Positions 27,746 to 37,595 of a DNA stretch of 64,000 nucleotides are shown one piece after another. A program made the position numbers and the translations under genes. This stretch comes from Marivirga tractuosa DSM 4126 (GTDB taxonomy: Bacteria; Bacteroidota; Bacteroidia; Cytophagales; Cyclobacteriaceae). The stretch is taken from assembly GCF_000183425.1 (NCBI RefSeq), contig NC_014759.1:3069001-3133000 (forward strand), written 5' to 3'. Within the stretch, counting starts at the first letter, position 1, and the number at the start of each line of letters is the position of its first letter. Under the pieces are notes generated by a model, which was not told the origin of the DNA, ran no database searches, and was given only the letters and a program-made list of their open reading frames with translations.

Positions 27746-28135
27746 ATGAAAACTTTTAGAACTATAGTTTTTGTGGCACTCCTTATCTTTCATATAGCCA
27801 CAGTTGTCATAATATCAATAGGTAAGAATGACCTCAACTTTTTATTTGATTTATTTAAGCAAATGGATTTGGTTCAATACAGCTCTATTGCTGGCCTTGT
27901 TCTATTCATAGTGGTTATTTTTCTATTTAAGCAAGAAGAAAAGTCAAGAACTAAATTGAATGAAAAACATGAACAAGAAATTAATCAATTCAAAGCTAAG
28001 CTTTATGATAAAAAAGAATCTGAAAGCACTTCTCCTGTGAAAGCTCAAACTTCTAGCAATAAGGATGAAAGTTCTAAAAATGAAGCTCCAGAAGAAGATT
28101 CAACCAAAACTGACGATACTAATCCCCAATCATAA
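27746..28135 (+). CDS. small two-helix membrane protein with charged coiled-coil tail
   Basis: A 129-residue protein. Two hydrophobic segments lie at about residues 6-25 and 42-62; a Lys/Glu-rich segment (EKHEQEINQFKAKLYDKKE) of coiled-coil type follows, then a low-complexity Ser/Asp/Lys tail. Both termini are probably cytoplasmic. I recognise no family; its general form resembles LapA-like two-helix proteins, but that is only a shape resemblance. It lies 9 bases before gmhA. Confidence 0.65.
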   Translation: MKTFRTIVFVALLIFHIATVVIISIGKNDLNFLFDLFKQMDLVQYSSIAGLVLFIVVIFLFKQEEKSRTKLNEKHEQEINQFKAKLYDKKESESTSPVKAQTSSNKDESSKNEAPEEDSTKTDDTNPQS

Positions 28136-28144
28136 TAGACCTGA

Positions 28145-28726
28145 ATGATTAACCTTATTAAAAACGAACTAAGTTCAGCTCAAAAAACGCTGGATGATTT
28201 TTTAAACCAACCCGAGCAGTTAGCCAATATAGAAACGGCAGTAGAATTGATGGTCGAGTCCTTTAAGCAAGAAGGAAAAGTAATGAGTTGTGGTAATGGC
28301 GGGTCTCATTGCGATGCCATGCATTTTGCGGAAGAATTAAGCGGTAAATTTAGAGAAGCTCGTCCAGCAATAGCCGCCATGGCTCTTTCAGATATTAGTC
28401 ATACCACTTGTGTTGGCAATGATTATGGTTTCGACTTTATTTTCAGCAGGGCTTTAGAAGCCTTAGGCAGAAAAGGAGATGTTTTACTTGCCATCAGCAC
28501 TAGCGGAAATTCGAAAAATATTCTAGAAGCTTGCAAGGCTGCCAAAGCCAAAGGATTGAAGATTATTGCACTTACAGGCAAAGATGGTGGTAAACTAGCT
28601 AAAGAGTGCGATGTGGAAATCCGAGTTCCACATAATGGATATGCAGACAGAATTCAAGAAATTCACATCAAAATAATTCACATTTTTATTTTACTGATTG
28701 AAAAAAGATTAGGGTATGCTAGCTAA
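28145..28726 (+). CDS. gmhA: phosphoheptose (sedoheptulose 7-phosphate) isomerase
   Basis: A 193-residue SIS-fold enzyme converting sedoheptulose 7-phosphate to D-glycero-D-manno-heptose 7-phosphate, the first step of ADP-heptose synthesis for lipopolysaccharide core. Visible elements are the [20 protein letters not shown] loop with H60 and E64 at the zinc-site positions of E. coli GmhA, the phosphate-binding STSGNSKN segment, and the C-terminal QEIHIKIIH with the second Gln/His pair. The length is normal. The end overlaps the YifB start by 11 bases. Confidence 0.94.
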   Translation: MINLIKNELSSAQKTLDDFLNQPEQLANIETAVELMVESFKQEGKVMSCGNGGSHCDAMHFAEELSGKFREARPAIAAMALSDISHTTCVGNDYGFDFIFSRALEALGRKGDVLLAISTSGNSKNILEACKAAKAKGLKIIALTGKDGGKLAKECDVEIRVPHNGYADRIQEIHIKIIHIFILLIEKRLGYAS

Positions 28727-30254
28727 ATCTTATGGAAGTTCAGTTTTCGGAGTAGATGCCAATGTAATTACCATAGAAGTAAATGTCAGCCAGGGCACAA
28801 AGTTTCATATGGTGGGCTTACCCGATAATGCCATTAAAGAAAGTGAACATCGTATTGATGCCGCTATAAAATACAGTGGTTATAAAATGCCGCGCCAGAA
28901 AGTTGTGGTGAATTTGGCACCTGCTGACGTGAAAAAAGAAGGTTCTGCTTATGATCTACCCATAGCATTGGGGATTTTAAGTGGATCGGAACAGATTTTC
29001 ACCGAAGAATTAGGGGAATATATGATAATGGGTGAACTAGCTTTGGACGGAACGCTAAGACCCATAAAAGGGGTTTTGCCTATTGCTATAGAAGCCAGAA
29101 AGCAAGGATTCAAAGGTTTTATTCTTCCACAAGAAAATGCAGCAGAAGCTGCAATTGTTAATAATTTGGATGTAATCGGAGTTTCAAATCTTAATGAAGC
29201 CATAGGTGTGCTGGAAGGTACTTCTGACATCAAACCAGTGGAAATGGATACTCGGGATATCTTCTTCACTAATATAAACGATTATGAAGCTGATTTTGCA
29301 GATGTGCAGGGTCAGGAAAATATAAAAAGGGCATTGGAAATAGCTGCTGCTGGTGGTCATAACGTAATTATGGTTGGACCTCCAGGTGCTGGAAAAACAA
29401 TGTTGGCAAAACGGTTTCCTTCTATTTTACCTCCATTGAGTTTGACTGAAGCATTAGAAACTACAAAAATCCATTCTGTAGCTGGTAGATTGGGTGCCAA
29501 TGCTTCTTTGATTGCTACACGTCCATACAGGGCACCTCACCATACCATTTCTGATGTGGCTTTAGTGGGCGGTGGCGGCATTCCTCAGCCGGGTGAAATT
29601 TCATTAGCCAATAATGGCGTGTTGTTTCTTGATGAGCTTCCGGAATTCAAGCGCACGGTCTTGGAAGTGATGCGACAACCACTCGAAGAAAGGAGAGTAA
29701 CGATTTCCAGAGCAAAAGTCTCGGTAGATTTTCCTGCCAATTTTATGCTATTGGCTAGTATGAATCCATGTCCATGTGGATACTATAATCATCCAGAAAA
29801 AGAATGTGTCTGCCCTCCTGGGTCTGTAAAGCGTTATTTAAATAAAGTCAGCGGACCGCTTTTGGATAGAATTGACTTGCACGTGGAAGTCACGCCAGTT
29901 TCTTTTGACCAAATGACAGCTGACCGAAAAGCAGAAAGCAGTGAGACGATCAGAACAAGAGTAATAGCAGCCAAAGAGGTACAAAAAGAGCGATTTGAGG
30001 GTTTAGAGGATATTCATTCCAATGCGTTGATGCCCTCACAAATAGTAAAGGAAGTTTGTGTAATAAATTCAGCTGGAAAGGCGTTATTAAAGAATGCCAT
30101 GGAAAAATTAGGACTTTCGGCAAGAGCTTACGATAGAATTATGAAAGTATCTCGTACGATAGCCGATTTGGCAGGGAGTGAAGATATAAAGATTGAACAT
30201 TTGGCGGAAGCTATACAATATAGAAGTTTAGATAGAGAGGAATGGGCAGGTTGA
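28716..30254 (+). CDS. YifB/ComM family Mg-chelatase-like AAA+ ATPase
   Basis: A 512-residue protein with the three-part YifB layout: an N-terminal Lon-S5-like domain (residues 1-190, containing [17 protein letters not shown]), a central AAA+ domain with Walker A GPPGAGKT near 221 and LDELPEFKR as Walker B, and a C-terminal zinc-type region with [15 protein letters not shown]. ComM, the best-studied member, is a helicase that promotes branch migration in natural transformation. It overlaps gmhA by 11 bases and the next gene by 13, but the neighbours share no obvious pathway. Confidence 0.93.
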   Translation: MLAKSYGSSVFGVDANVITIEVNVSQGTKFHMVGLPDNAIKESEHRIDAAIKYSGYKMPRQKVVVNLAPADVKKEGSAYDLPIALGILSGSEQIFTEELGEYMIMGELALDGTLRPIKGVLPIAIEARKQGFKGFILPQENAAEAAIVNNLDVIGVSNLNEAIGVLEGTSDIKPVEMDTRDIFFTNINDYEADFADVQGQENIKRALEIAAAGGHNVIMVGPPGAGKTMLAKRFPSILPPLSLTEALETTKIHSVAGRLGANASLIATRPYRAPHHTISDVALVGGGGIPQPGEISLANNGVLFLDELPEFKRTVLEVMRQPLEERRVTISRAKVSVDFPANFMLLASMNPCPCGYYNHPEKECVCPPGSVKRYLNKVSGPLLDRIDLHVEVTPVSFDQMTADRKAESSETIRTRVIAAKEVQKERFEGLEDIHSNALMPSQIVKEVCVINSAGKALLKNAMEKLGLSARAYDRIMKVSRTIADLAGSEDIKIEHLAEAIQYRSLDREEWAG

Positions 30255-30853
30255 AGTTTGTTATAATTACAGTTATCTTATTAAATAGTGCTATCGGACT
30301 TGCCCAAGAGCTAGTTTATGATGTCACCATTCAAGGCAAACCAGTGGGCAACATGCTGGTTACGAAAAAGGCATTGGATAGTGGAAAGGTTTATTATTCA
30401 GCCGTCATGGATTTGGAATATAAGCTTTTTAGACCCACGGAAATGGTGCAATTGCATGAGGCTATTTATCAAAATGATACCTTACGCCAAGCCTATTTTG
30501 TAGAGAAAATAAATGGCGAGAAAGCCGAGGAAGCTAAAATCGAGCAATTGCTTGGCAAGAAATACTATAGGACGACAATTGACACTACCAAGGCCTGGCA
30601 CGAAAAACCAGTGATAAATAGCTTGGTAAAAATGTATTTTAATCAGCCTCAAAAAAGAGATTCAGTATTCTCGGAAAGCACTCATAAATACAATAAAATA
30701 GCAAAATTACCCGAAGAGAATCGTTTTATGATGTTAGATGATGAAGGGGAAAAATCTATTTATGAATATAATGAAAAGGGTGTTTGTGTTCAGCGTAATT
30801 TCAATGTAGGTGCTGTTGAGTACGAAATAAAACTAAGTGAAAGGGAAAACTAA
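30242..30853 (+). CDS. small secreted protein of unknown function (DUF6134-like)
   Basis: A 203-residue exported protein with signal peptide FVIITVILLNSAIGLAQ. The mature part opens ELVYDVTIQGKPVGNMLVTK and continues strand-rich; this resembles the DUF6134 family as I recall it, without certainty. No lipobox is present. Its start overlaps yifB by 13 bases, and its last 21 bases overlap the end of the histidine kinase gene on the opposite strand, an unusual tail-to-tail overlap. Confidence 0.7.
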   Translation: MGRLKFVIITVILLNSAIGLAQELVYDVTIQGKPVGNMLVTKKALDSGKVYYSAVMDLEYKLFRPTEMVQLHEAIYQNDTLRQAYFVEKINGEKAEEAKIEQLLGKKYYRTTIDTTKAWHEKPVINSLVKMYFNQPQKRDSVFSESTHKYNKIAKLPEENRFMMLDDEGEKSIYEYNEKGVCVQRNFNVGAVEYEIKLSEREN

Positions 30854-32983
30854 TGTGAAAGTTGTACCCTCTTCTAATTTACTTTCTACATTTATTTCTC
30901 CACCTAAGATTTCCATTTGACTTTTCACTAAGTATAAGCCAAGTCCTTTACCTTCAACATGGGTGTGAAATCTTTTATACATACCAAATATTTTCTCTCT
31001 ATTTTTCTCTAAATCAATACCTACACCATTATCGCTAAAAATGATATATTTTTTGTCGTCTTCTATTCTAGTGGTGATTTCAATTATCAACTTTCTTTTT
31101 TCTGAGCGATATTTGATGGCATTTGAAATAAGATTATAAAAAATACTGTCTATATATGTAGGATTACTTTTTATCTCCTTGAAGACACTGTTGTCAAATT
31201 GAATTTCGGCATTACTTATTTCAATTGAGTTTTTTAGAATTCTTTTGGTTTGTTCTAGTCTTTCAGATAGATCTATCCATTCTTGATTTTTTTCTGCCTC
31301 TTTTCTTAAGTCCAAAATTGCATTTAGATCTTTTATAACGGCATCCAAACTATCCCCTTCTTCCTTTATTTTAGAAACAATAGTTTGCCACTCTGACTTT
31401 TCACTATCTGGACTGATTTGCAATAAATGGGTTAATCCTAATAATCTGGCAACTGGAGCACGTAAATTATGAGCAGTCATAAAAGCATATTGCTCTAATT
31501 TTTGGACGTTTTGAGCTAATTCTGTATTCGTATCTTCCAAATCTTTGGTACGCTTAGCCACTTGCGCTTCTAAGTCATCCGTATATTCTTTTAGCTGTAA
31601 ATTTTGTGCTTCTATGATCTGCTGCGCTTCGGTAAGTCTTTCATTTTTTGAGTTTAATTCCTCATTTTGAGTTAAGATTTCCTCCTGCTTTTGTTCTAAT
31701 TCTGCTGTTCTTAAAGTTACTTTTCGTTCCAGTTGTTCATTTTGTTCCTGTACTAATTTTTGGCTCTGTGCCATTAAATCTAATGCATTTTGTTGTGCTT
31801 CATTTTTTTCAGTTTCTAAAAGACGATATTTATAGCCAAGAGAAACAGAAAGTAAAACAATTTCTGTTATGGCACCAAATTCTAGAACATGAGAGGTTAT
31901 GGAGGTAACAGGTAAAAAACCGAGATTTCTTAAAGTATATAGCAAAACACCAACTAGATAGGCTGTCCAGGCTAACGTAAAAATACTGGCTACTTTTATC
32001 CTTTTGATCCAAAAATATATTCCGCTGAAAAGCAGTACAAGACAATTGACTACTAATGAATAGTTTGAAATTTTCAGACTAACAGAATAATCTGCGATAA
32101 ATGCCATAATGATAATCAAGAGACCAACCAGCTTCATTGTTTTGAAAATCCAATCATATCGAGGGAAATATTTCCTGGTTTCCAAGAAGCTAGCAGTAAA
32201 TTGATTGCCCGCTAATATCCACAGACCTATACCAAATACAATTACATGGTTTCCCCACCATGGCATATCGTACCATAAATACATGAATGCATGGCCATTG
32301 AGAGCAGAGAGTGTCAATAGGTTTCCTAAAATAATTCCTACATAATAGATGTAATTTATAGAGCGAGCTGAAAAAGCTAAAAACAAATTATAAAGGAGCA
32401 TAACCAGCATTATCCCGTAGAAAATGCCGTAAAATATTTCTTCTGGGATATCATCAGAAAATAACTGTTCTTTTGGTTTTATATTTAAAGGTAGAATGAT
32501 GGACCCTTTATTATTAATCTTTAAGTAAATAGTGGAGGCTTCAGTTTGATTCAGTTCTAAGGGGATTATAAAGTTTTTATGATGAATTTGGCGTTCTGAA
32601 AATTTTATGCGATCACCGAGAAAACCTTTTTCAACCAAATTATTTTCTTGTAAAATAAAGTAATTTATAGAATCAAAGGTGGGGTAGCCTATTTCTAAAA
32701 TATAGGGTGTCTCAAACTGCTTTGAATGCTGAATTTCTATTTTCACCCATAATGTAATGTCTTCCAGACCGTAAGTGGGGATTTCTTGTTTACCGTATGT
32801 AAAGCGTGACTGATATTGTGGAGATTGAATATTTTGAAATGTTAAGTTATGGCTCGGATCTTCTAAAAATTGAATTTGCTTTCCTAACCTTTTATAAGTT
32901 TGACCAGGGCTTATATAAATTTCATTTTTGGCAAAGGAATTACTAAAAATGAATAAACAGAAAAATATGTAGAGCAGTCGCAA
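30833..32983 (-). CDS. 7TM-DISM sensor histidine kinase
   Basis: A 716-residue membrane sensor kinase. It has a signal peptide, an extracellular 7TMR-DISMED2-like sensor domain (about 25-165), seven helices (about 185-385), a long coiled coil with two ERKVTLRTAELE-like repeats (390-490), a dimerisation domain with phospho-acceptor H505 in AHNLRAPVARLLGL, and an ATPase domain with NLISNAIKYRS, DNGVGID and GKGLGLYLVK. No receiver domain is attached and no response regulator is adjacent. The start is TTG at 32983: an upstream in-frame stop leaves no ATG, and TTG gives the full signal peptide. The ligand is possibly a carbohydrate, given the domain type and the nearby susCD. Confidence 0.88.
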   Translation of the reverse strand: MRLLYIFFCLFIFSNSFAKNEIYISPGQTYKRLGKQIQFLEDPSHNLTFQNIQSPQYQSRFTYGKQEIPTYGLEDITLWVKIEIQHSKQFETPYILEIGYPTFDSINYFILQENNLVEKGFLGDRIKFSERQIHHKNFIIPLELNQTEASTIYLKINNKGSIILPLNIKPKEQLFSDDIPEEIFYGIFYGIMLVMLLYNLFLAFSARSINYIYYVGIILGNLLTLSALNGHAFMYLWYDMPWWGNHVIVFGIGLWILAGNQFTASFLETRKYFPRYDWIFKTMKLVGLLIIIMAFIADYSVSLKISNYSLVVNCLVLLFSGIYFWIKRIKVASIFTLAWTAYLVGVLLYTLRNLGFLPVTSITSHVLEFGAITEIVLLSVSLGYKYRLLETEKNEAQQNALDLMAQSQKLVQEQNEQLERKVTLRTAELEQKQEEILTQNEELNSKNERLTEAQQIIEAQNLQLKEYTDDLEAQVAKRTKDLEDTNTELAQNVQKLEQYAFMTAHNLRAPVARLLGLTHLLQISPDSEKSEWQTIVSKIKEEGDSLDAVIKDLNAILDLRKEAEKNQEWIDLSERLEQTKRILKNSIEISNAEIQFDNSVFKEIKSNPTYIDSIFYNLISNAIKYRSEKRKLIIEITTRIEDDKKYIIFSDNGVGIDLEKNREKIFGMYKRFHTHVEGKGLGLYLVKSQMEILGGEINVESKLEEGTTFTLVFPFT

Positions 32984-33106
32984 GATTTTGGGTTGTATTT
33001 AGTAACAATCAATGGTATAAGAAAACTAATGATTTATACAATTACAAACAAGAAAAACGGGAGGATATAAGAGTCGTTAATAGTAGATGTAATACAATAA
33101 ATGAAA

Positions 33107-33142
33107 AAGCCCTCCAATTTTCATCTTGAAAACAGAGGGCTT
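33107..33142 (-). terminator. intrinsic terminator after susD
   Basis: AAGCCCTC (33107-33114) and GAGGGCTT (33135-33142) pair, with an inner TTTTC/GAAAA extension, and a short T-run follows on the minus strand. It lies 20 bases after the SusD stop and should end the susCD transcript. Confidence 0.8.
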
Positions 33143-33162
33143 CAAAAATTAATCTAAAATTA

Positions 33163-34503
33163 TTATTCTGCTTCTGTTAGTGGGATTGGGAATTGAGTAA
33201 AAACTTGATCCCCCTCTCTATCTACGGGTAAATTGTCGGCATTTAATCTACCATATCTTCGCAAATCGACCATGGTATGACCTTCACACCATAAGGAATA
33301 TTGCCTTTGAGTTAATAATTCGTCAATAACAGCTGCTCTAGTTTGTGCGCCACTGTAAGGATCAAGACCAGCATTATCTCTGATAATATTCAAGTCTGCT
33401 ATTGCACCAGGTATATCATTATTTTGAAGCTTGGCTTCTGCAGCAATTAATATAAGTTCTTCATTTCTAATAATATCTACTGGTGAAGTAGGGCTGTTGT
33501 ATAATGCAGTTTCTAGTTCTCCATTTAAACCGTCTTGAGAAGCCGCATTTTCTCTTACTGCCATTTTGGTCAAGATTCGTAAGTCCAAAGTATCAGCACC
33601 TTCCTCTGCATTTTCAAGAAATCTATCGTGAACCACTATCATGTCGCCATTATTACCTGGAATCTTGAATAAGCCATTTAACTGATCCCCGGAAGCAGTA
33701 GAAAAGCTATGCTTAGGGCCAATAGATAAATCACCATTAGGGTCGTAGAATGAATCTGCAAGCAGTCCGGCTACTGATCCCCAATCTTCTCTATAAATAG
33801 CTACTCTCGCTGCTAAAGCTCTATTAAATTGAGCGAAGGTCTCAGGAGTATTAAATCCATCAAACCCTGATGAAAGGCTGAATGGAAATTCTGCACCAGC
33901 ATTAGCAAGTTGAGTATTAGCAGAATTCAATAACTCTGCAATGTGTGCTAAAGCTGCATCCTTACCTACAAAAGGGCCTAAATTATCAGGGTCGGCAACA
34001 TCAATTCTGATTCCATTTTCGTCTAGCATATTCAATACGCGCAATTCCTGTAAGGCAATAACGGTATTTGCAAATCCTCTATATCCAGCTTTTTCTTCAT
34101 CAGAAACGAATTCCGTATTTTCCAATGCATTTAATAGAATGTTAGCATTCTTTACGTTGGTATAGCTTCCATTGTATGGGCCATTCAAGTAGAAGACATT
34201 ATTGTCTAATTGTCCTCCATTTTTACCTAATAAGTCCTCTGTATTTCTAGGATCAGCATTAAATAAATATAATTCTCTGGCAATAGTACCTGTTGAGGTA
34301 ACATATAATGTTAATCCATTACGCATTCCTGATTCCATTCCAACAACAATGTTATTCAACTCATTGACAGTTGCGTCTTGATTGTATTGCTGCAAATTCG
34401 GATTATTTGGATCTACTTGATCTTCAAATTCACATGAATAGAAGAACAGCAAAGAAATAGCTAATAATCCCGATGCAATTGATTTTATATTAAAATTTTT
34501 CAT
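33163..34503 (-). CDS. SusD/RagB-family nutrient-binding lipoprotein
   Basis: A 446-residue surface lipoprotein (lipobox LLFFYSC, lipidated Cys24). It has the alpha-helical SusD architecture: the TPR-like segment with RGFANTVIALQELRVLN, and the typical C-terminal NEELILIAAEAKLQNND, AIADLNIIRDNAGL and LLTQRQYSLWCEGHTMVDLRRYG. It caps the SusC transporter and binds the substrate outside the cell. It follows susC by 11 bases. No glycosidase, sulfatase or sensor of the hybrid type is adjacent, so the ligand is unknown. Confidence 0.93.
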   Translation of the reverse strand: MKNFNIKSIASGLLAISLLFFYSCEFEDQVDPNNPNLQQYNQDATVNELNNIVVGMESGMRNGLTLYVTSTGTIARELYLFNADPRNTEDLLGKNGGQLDNNVFYLNGPYNGSYTNVKNANILLNALENTEFVSDEEKAGYRGFANTVIALQELRVLNMLDENGIRIDVADPDNLGPFVGKDAALAHIAELLNSANTQLANAGAEFPFSLSSGFDGFNTPETFAQFNRALAARVAIYREDWGSVAGLLADSFYDPNGDLSIGPKHSFSTASGDQLNGLFKIPGNNGDMIVVHDRFLENAEEGADTLDLRILTKMAVRENAASQDGLNGELETALYNSPTSPVDIIRNEELILIAAEAKLQNNDIPGAIADLNIIRDNAGLDPYSGAQTRAAVIDELLTQRQYSLWCEGHTMVDLRRYGRLNADNLPVDREGDQVFTQFPIPLTEAE

Positions 34504-34514
34504 AATTTTTCTTT

Positions 34515-37439
34515 TTAAAATTCTAAGGCTAGGTGAAAATAAACTTGCTTAGTAGAAGGGAAAGGGTTGACATCCAAACCTGTTGAAAGTCCTGTCCCAC
34601 CTTTTGCAGAAACTTCTGGATCATAGCCTGTATATGGAGTTATTGTCCATAGGTTTCTACCAGATGCACCAATCTTAATTTTATTAACAGCTCCATTGAA
34701 TACGCTGACAGCAGATTCAGGTAATCTATAATACAATGCGATCTCTCTGAGTCTCATGTAAGACGCATCTTCAATAAATCTATCAGTATTAGGATTAGAT
34801 GTTCTCTCTTCCCCTGATGGATCATCTAGATCACCTGTTAAGCCGGCTAAATCAGTTAAATATGTTGTGAGGTTTAAATTACTACCTCCCTGTTTTACAT
34901 GAATCAAGAAGCTGAAATCAAAATTCTTAAAAATTGTAAAGTTGTTTAGAAATGAAGTTTGAAAGTCAGGTTCTGCATCCCCTACAGTTACAACTTCGCC
35001 ATCAATTGTTCCTTTAAGTTGAGTTACGGGTTGACCTTCCTCAATAAAAGCAGTACCCAAACCTAAGCCGAAACCTGAGCCTGCAGGCGCAAATGCTGGA
35101 ACATCTAATCTTGTAATTTCTGATCTATTGAACCAGAAGTTTGTAGTAGATGTCCATACAAAATTTTCATTTTGTACTGGGTTTGCATTTAACGCTAATT
35201 CTAACCCTTGATTTTGTAAATCAGCAAGGTTCGTTACCTCTAGACTAAATCCTGTTGATGGCTGTAAGGCTCTCTGAAGGATCAAATCGTTTATATTTCG
35301 ATTGTAATAAGTAGCAGTGAATGATAATTTGTTTTCTAGCAATGTTACATCTATACCCGTTTCAAATTCAGAAGCTGTTTCAGGAATTAATTCTTCACTC
35401 CCTCTTAATCCGCCAACAGAAACTCCAGGTGAACCGCCAATATTAACTGCTTGGAAACTTGTGTATAATGAACCAAAGGTTGCACTTGATCCTGTTTCAC
35501 CATAAGCTGCTCGTAATTTAAATTGATTGAACAAATCTAAATTCCAGAAATCAAAATTAGCTAAGTTTAAAGCTATTGATGCTTTAGGGAAGTAGTAGAA
35601 TTGATTCTGATCAGCATTCAAGGTAGATTTATCAGCTCTGATACCTAATGTACCAATAATTTTATCTTCATAATTCAGTTCTTGCTGAGCAAAATATCCG
35701 AATTCCTTGACGTTTTCTAAGGTTTGGTCAAACTCTTGTGTACCAGATTGTCCTAAAGTAGTTTGTCCTGGGATTAACTGTGTAGCTTGATTATATACTA
35801 AATCTCTATCAAACGTAATGTAGGTATATCCCACTTGTGAGGTTAATTGAATTGAACCACCACTCAGATAATTGTCCCAAACTAAGAAACCTTGATTGTT
35901 AGTGTTAAAAATACTGTTTTTACCTACTCCAATAAATCCGTTTTGTAGACCTCTTTGTGCTTGGTGATACTCAGGCACGTACACATAAGTGTCTAAACTG
36001 TAGCTGTCAAAACCACCATTCCATTTGAATTTTAAGAAAGATTGGTCAGTTTCATACAGGCTTACATCTATACTTGCTCCCTGTATGTAGCGATTAATGA
36101 CTTCATCATTAATTGCTCTGTCTCTTACCAATAGCATATTACCAGCTGCATTTGGATTATCCGGGTAATTGCCAAATTCATCAGGATAAAGATTTGCCCA
36201 TGGTCTTGTAAAAGCCATATTATATCCCATACTCAAGCCTCCTTCATTTTCATTTCCCGTAAAACCTCTTTGAGTAGTAGAATTGACAAAATTGCTGGAA
36301 GTTGTAAATTTAATTCGATCAGTTAACTGATGGTCTATGTTAGCTCGGATACTAGCTCTTGTATAACCAGTGTTTTTAATGATACCCTCTTCATCTCTTA
36401 AAGAAGCGCCAACATAGAATTTAGTATTTTCACTGCCCCCAGTAGCGCTAATTTTGGTATCAGTGATTAAACCGGTTTCTCCATAGATTTCTTCTTCATA
36501 ATCAACTAAACCTCGTCCATTTATGGCTGCATTATACCTCGCTACTTCATCTGAGCCAAATACTTCTTCAACTAAGGAAGGCGTCCAATCTCTTTGACCA
36601 ATACCTACTTTTCTTTGTATTGTACTGAAACCTACATCCTGAGTTAAATTTACTCTAGTTTCTCCTCTCTTACCACGTTTGGTAGTAATTATTACAACAC
36701 CAGCATTCGCACGTGCACCATATATTGCAGCAGCAGAAGGACCTTTCAAAACTTCAATATTTTCAATATCACTAGGTGCCAAATCGGCTATTCTGTTAGA
36801 AGCATTTTCTTCATTTCCTGAATTTGCTCCTGAAGCATTTCTTAATCCACTTGGGATTTCTGCATTGCTGACATAAACACCATCAATTATAAATAAGGGT
36901 TGATTATTTCCTGTAATAGAAGTAACTCCTCTAAGTCTCATGGCAACACCACCACCTGGCGCTCCTGAGCTGGAAGTTATATTTACTCCAGTTACCTTGC
37001 CATAAAGGGCATTGTCCATTGTCGGTTGATTGGTCATTCCTGTTAACTCTTCGGAAGAAACTGTAGCTACAGCATTACCCAAATTCGATCTTTTCACACT
37101 TGAAGCCAAGCCTGAAACTACCACTTCATTTAATTTCGTGATATCTTCTTCAAGCCGTATTGTTAAATTTTCAGTTTGATCTGGATTTACAGCGATTTCT
37201 TGTTCGGCAAAACCGATAAAAGAAACAACGAGCACTTCTGGTTTTGAAAGCTCAATCTTAAACTTTCCGTCTAAGTCTGTTGTAGCACCAGAAGTAGACC
37301 CTTTCTTTACTACTGTAGCTCCTATCAGTGGTAACCCGTCACTGGCGCTTACCACCTTTCCTTCTATCACCCGATCCTGAGCGTATGAAACCGTCCCGAT
37401 CAGGAACAGAATAATCATCATTAGATACTGTTTTTTCAT
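34515..37439 (-). CDS. SusC/RagA-family TonB-linked outer-membrane transporter
   Basis: A 974-residue TonB-dependent transporter. After the signal peptide (MIILFLIGTVSYAQ) comes a carboxypeptidase-regulatory-like domain (about 22-100, IEGKVVSASDGLPLIGATVV). A plug follows with the SusC signature ASDIENIEVLKGPSAAAIYG-like sequence (here PSDIENIEVLKGPSAAAIYG) and GVVIITTKRG, then a barrel ending in a short aromatic C-terminus (YFHLALEF). It imports a nutrient captured by the SusD partner. At 974 residues it is within the usual size. There is no N-terminal sigma/anti-sigma signalling domain. Confidence 0.94.
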   Translation of the reverse strand: MKKQYLMMIILFLIGTVSYAQDRVIEGKVVSASDGLPLIGATVVKKGSTSGATTDLDGKFKIELSKPEVLVVSFIGFAEQEIAVNPDQTENLTIRLEEDITKLNEVVVSGLASSVKRSNLGNAVATVSSEELTGMTNQPTMDNALYGKVTGVNITSSSGAPGGGVAMRLRGVTSITGNNQPLFIIDGVYVSNAEIPSGLRNASGANSGNEENASNRIADLAPSDIENIEVLKGPSAAAIYGARANAGVVIITTKRGKRGETRVNLTQDVGFSTIQRKVGIGQRDWTPSLVEEVFGSDEVARYNAAINGRGLVDYEEEIYGETGLITDTKISATGGSENTKFYVGASLRDEEGIIKNTGYTRASIRANIDHQLTDRIKFTTSSNFVNSTTQRGFTGNENEGGLSMGYNMAFTRPWANLYPDEFGNYPDNPNAAGNMLLVRDRAINDEVINRYIQGASIDVSLYETDQSFLKFKWNGGFDSYSLDTYVYVPEYHQAQRGLQNGFIGVGKNSIFNTNNQGFLVWDNYLSGGSIQLTSQVGYTYITFDRDLVYNQATQLIPGQTTLGQSGTQEFDQTLENVKEFGYFAQQELNYEDKIIGTLGIRADKSTLNADQNQFYYFPKASIALNLANFDFWNLDLFNQFKLRAAYGETGSSATFGSLYTSFQAVNIGGSPGVSVGGLRGSEELIPETASEFETGIDVTLLENKLSFTATYYNRNINDLILQRALQPSTGFSLEVTNLADLQNQGLELALNANPVQNENFVWTSTTNFWFNRSEITRLDVPAFAPAGSGFGLGLGTAFIEEGQPVTQLKGTIDGEVVTVGDAEPDFQTSFLNNFTIFKNFDFSFLIHVKQGGSNLNLTTYLTDLAGLTGDLDDPSGEERTSNPNTDRFIEDASYMRLREIALYYRLPESAVSVFNGAVNKIKIGASGRNLWTITPYTGYDPEVSAKGGTGLSTGLDVNPFPSTKQVYFHLALEF

Positions 37440-37595
37440 GGATTTTATATTTTGGTTTTAACTCAATATGAGAAATAAATACAAATTAAATTAGAGTTAA
37501 GCCGAATAAGTTATATATATATTGGAATAATTACATGTATTCTTCGTAAAAGAAAACAAGTGTATGTTTTAAGAACTAATGGTCGTTAGGTAGTA

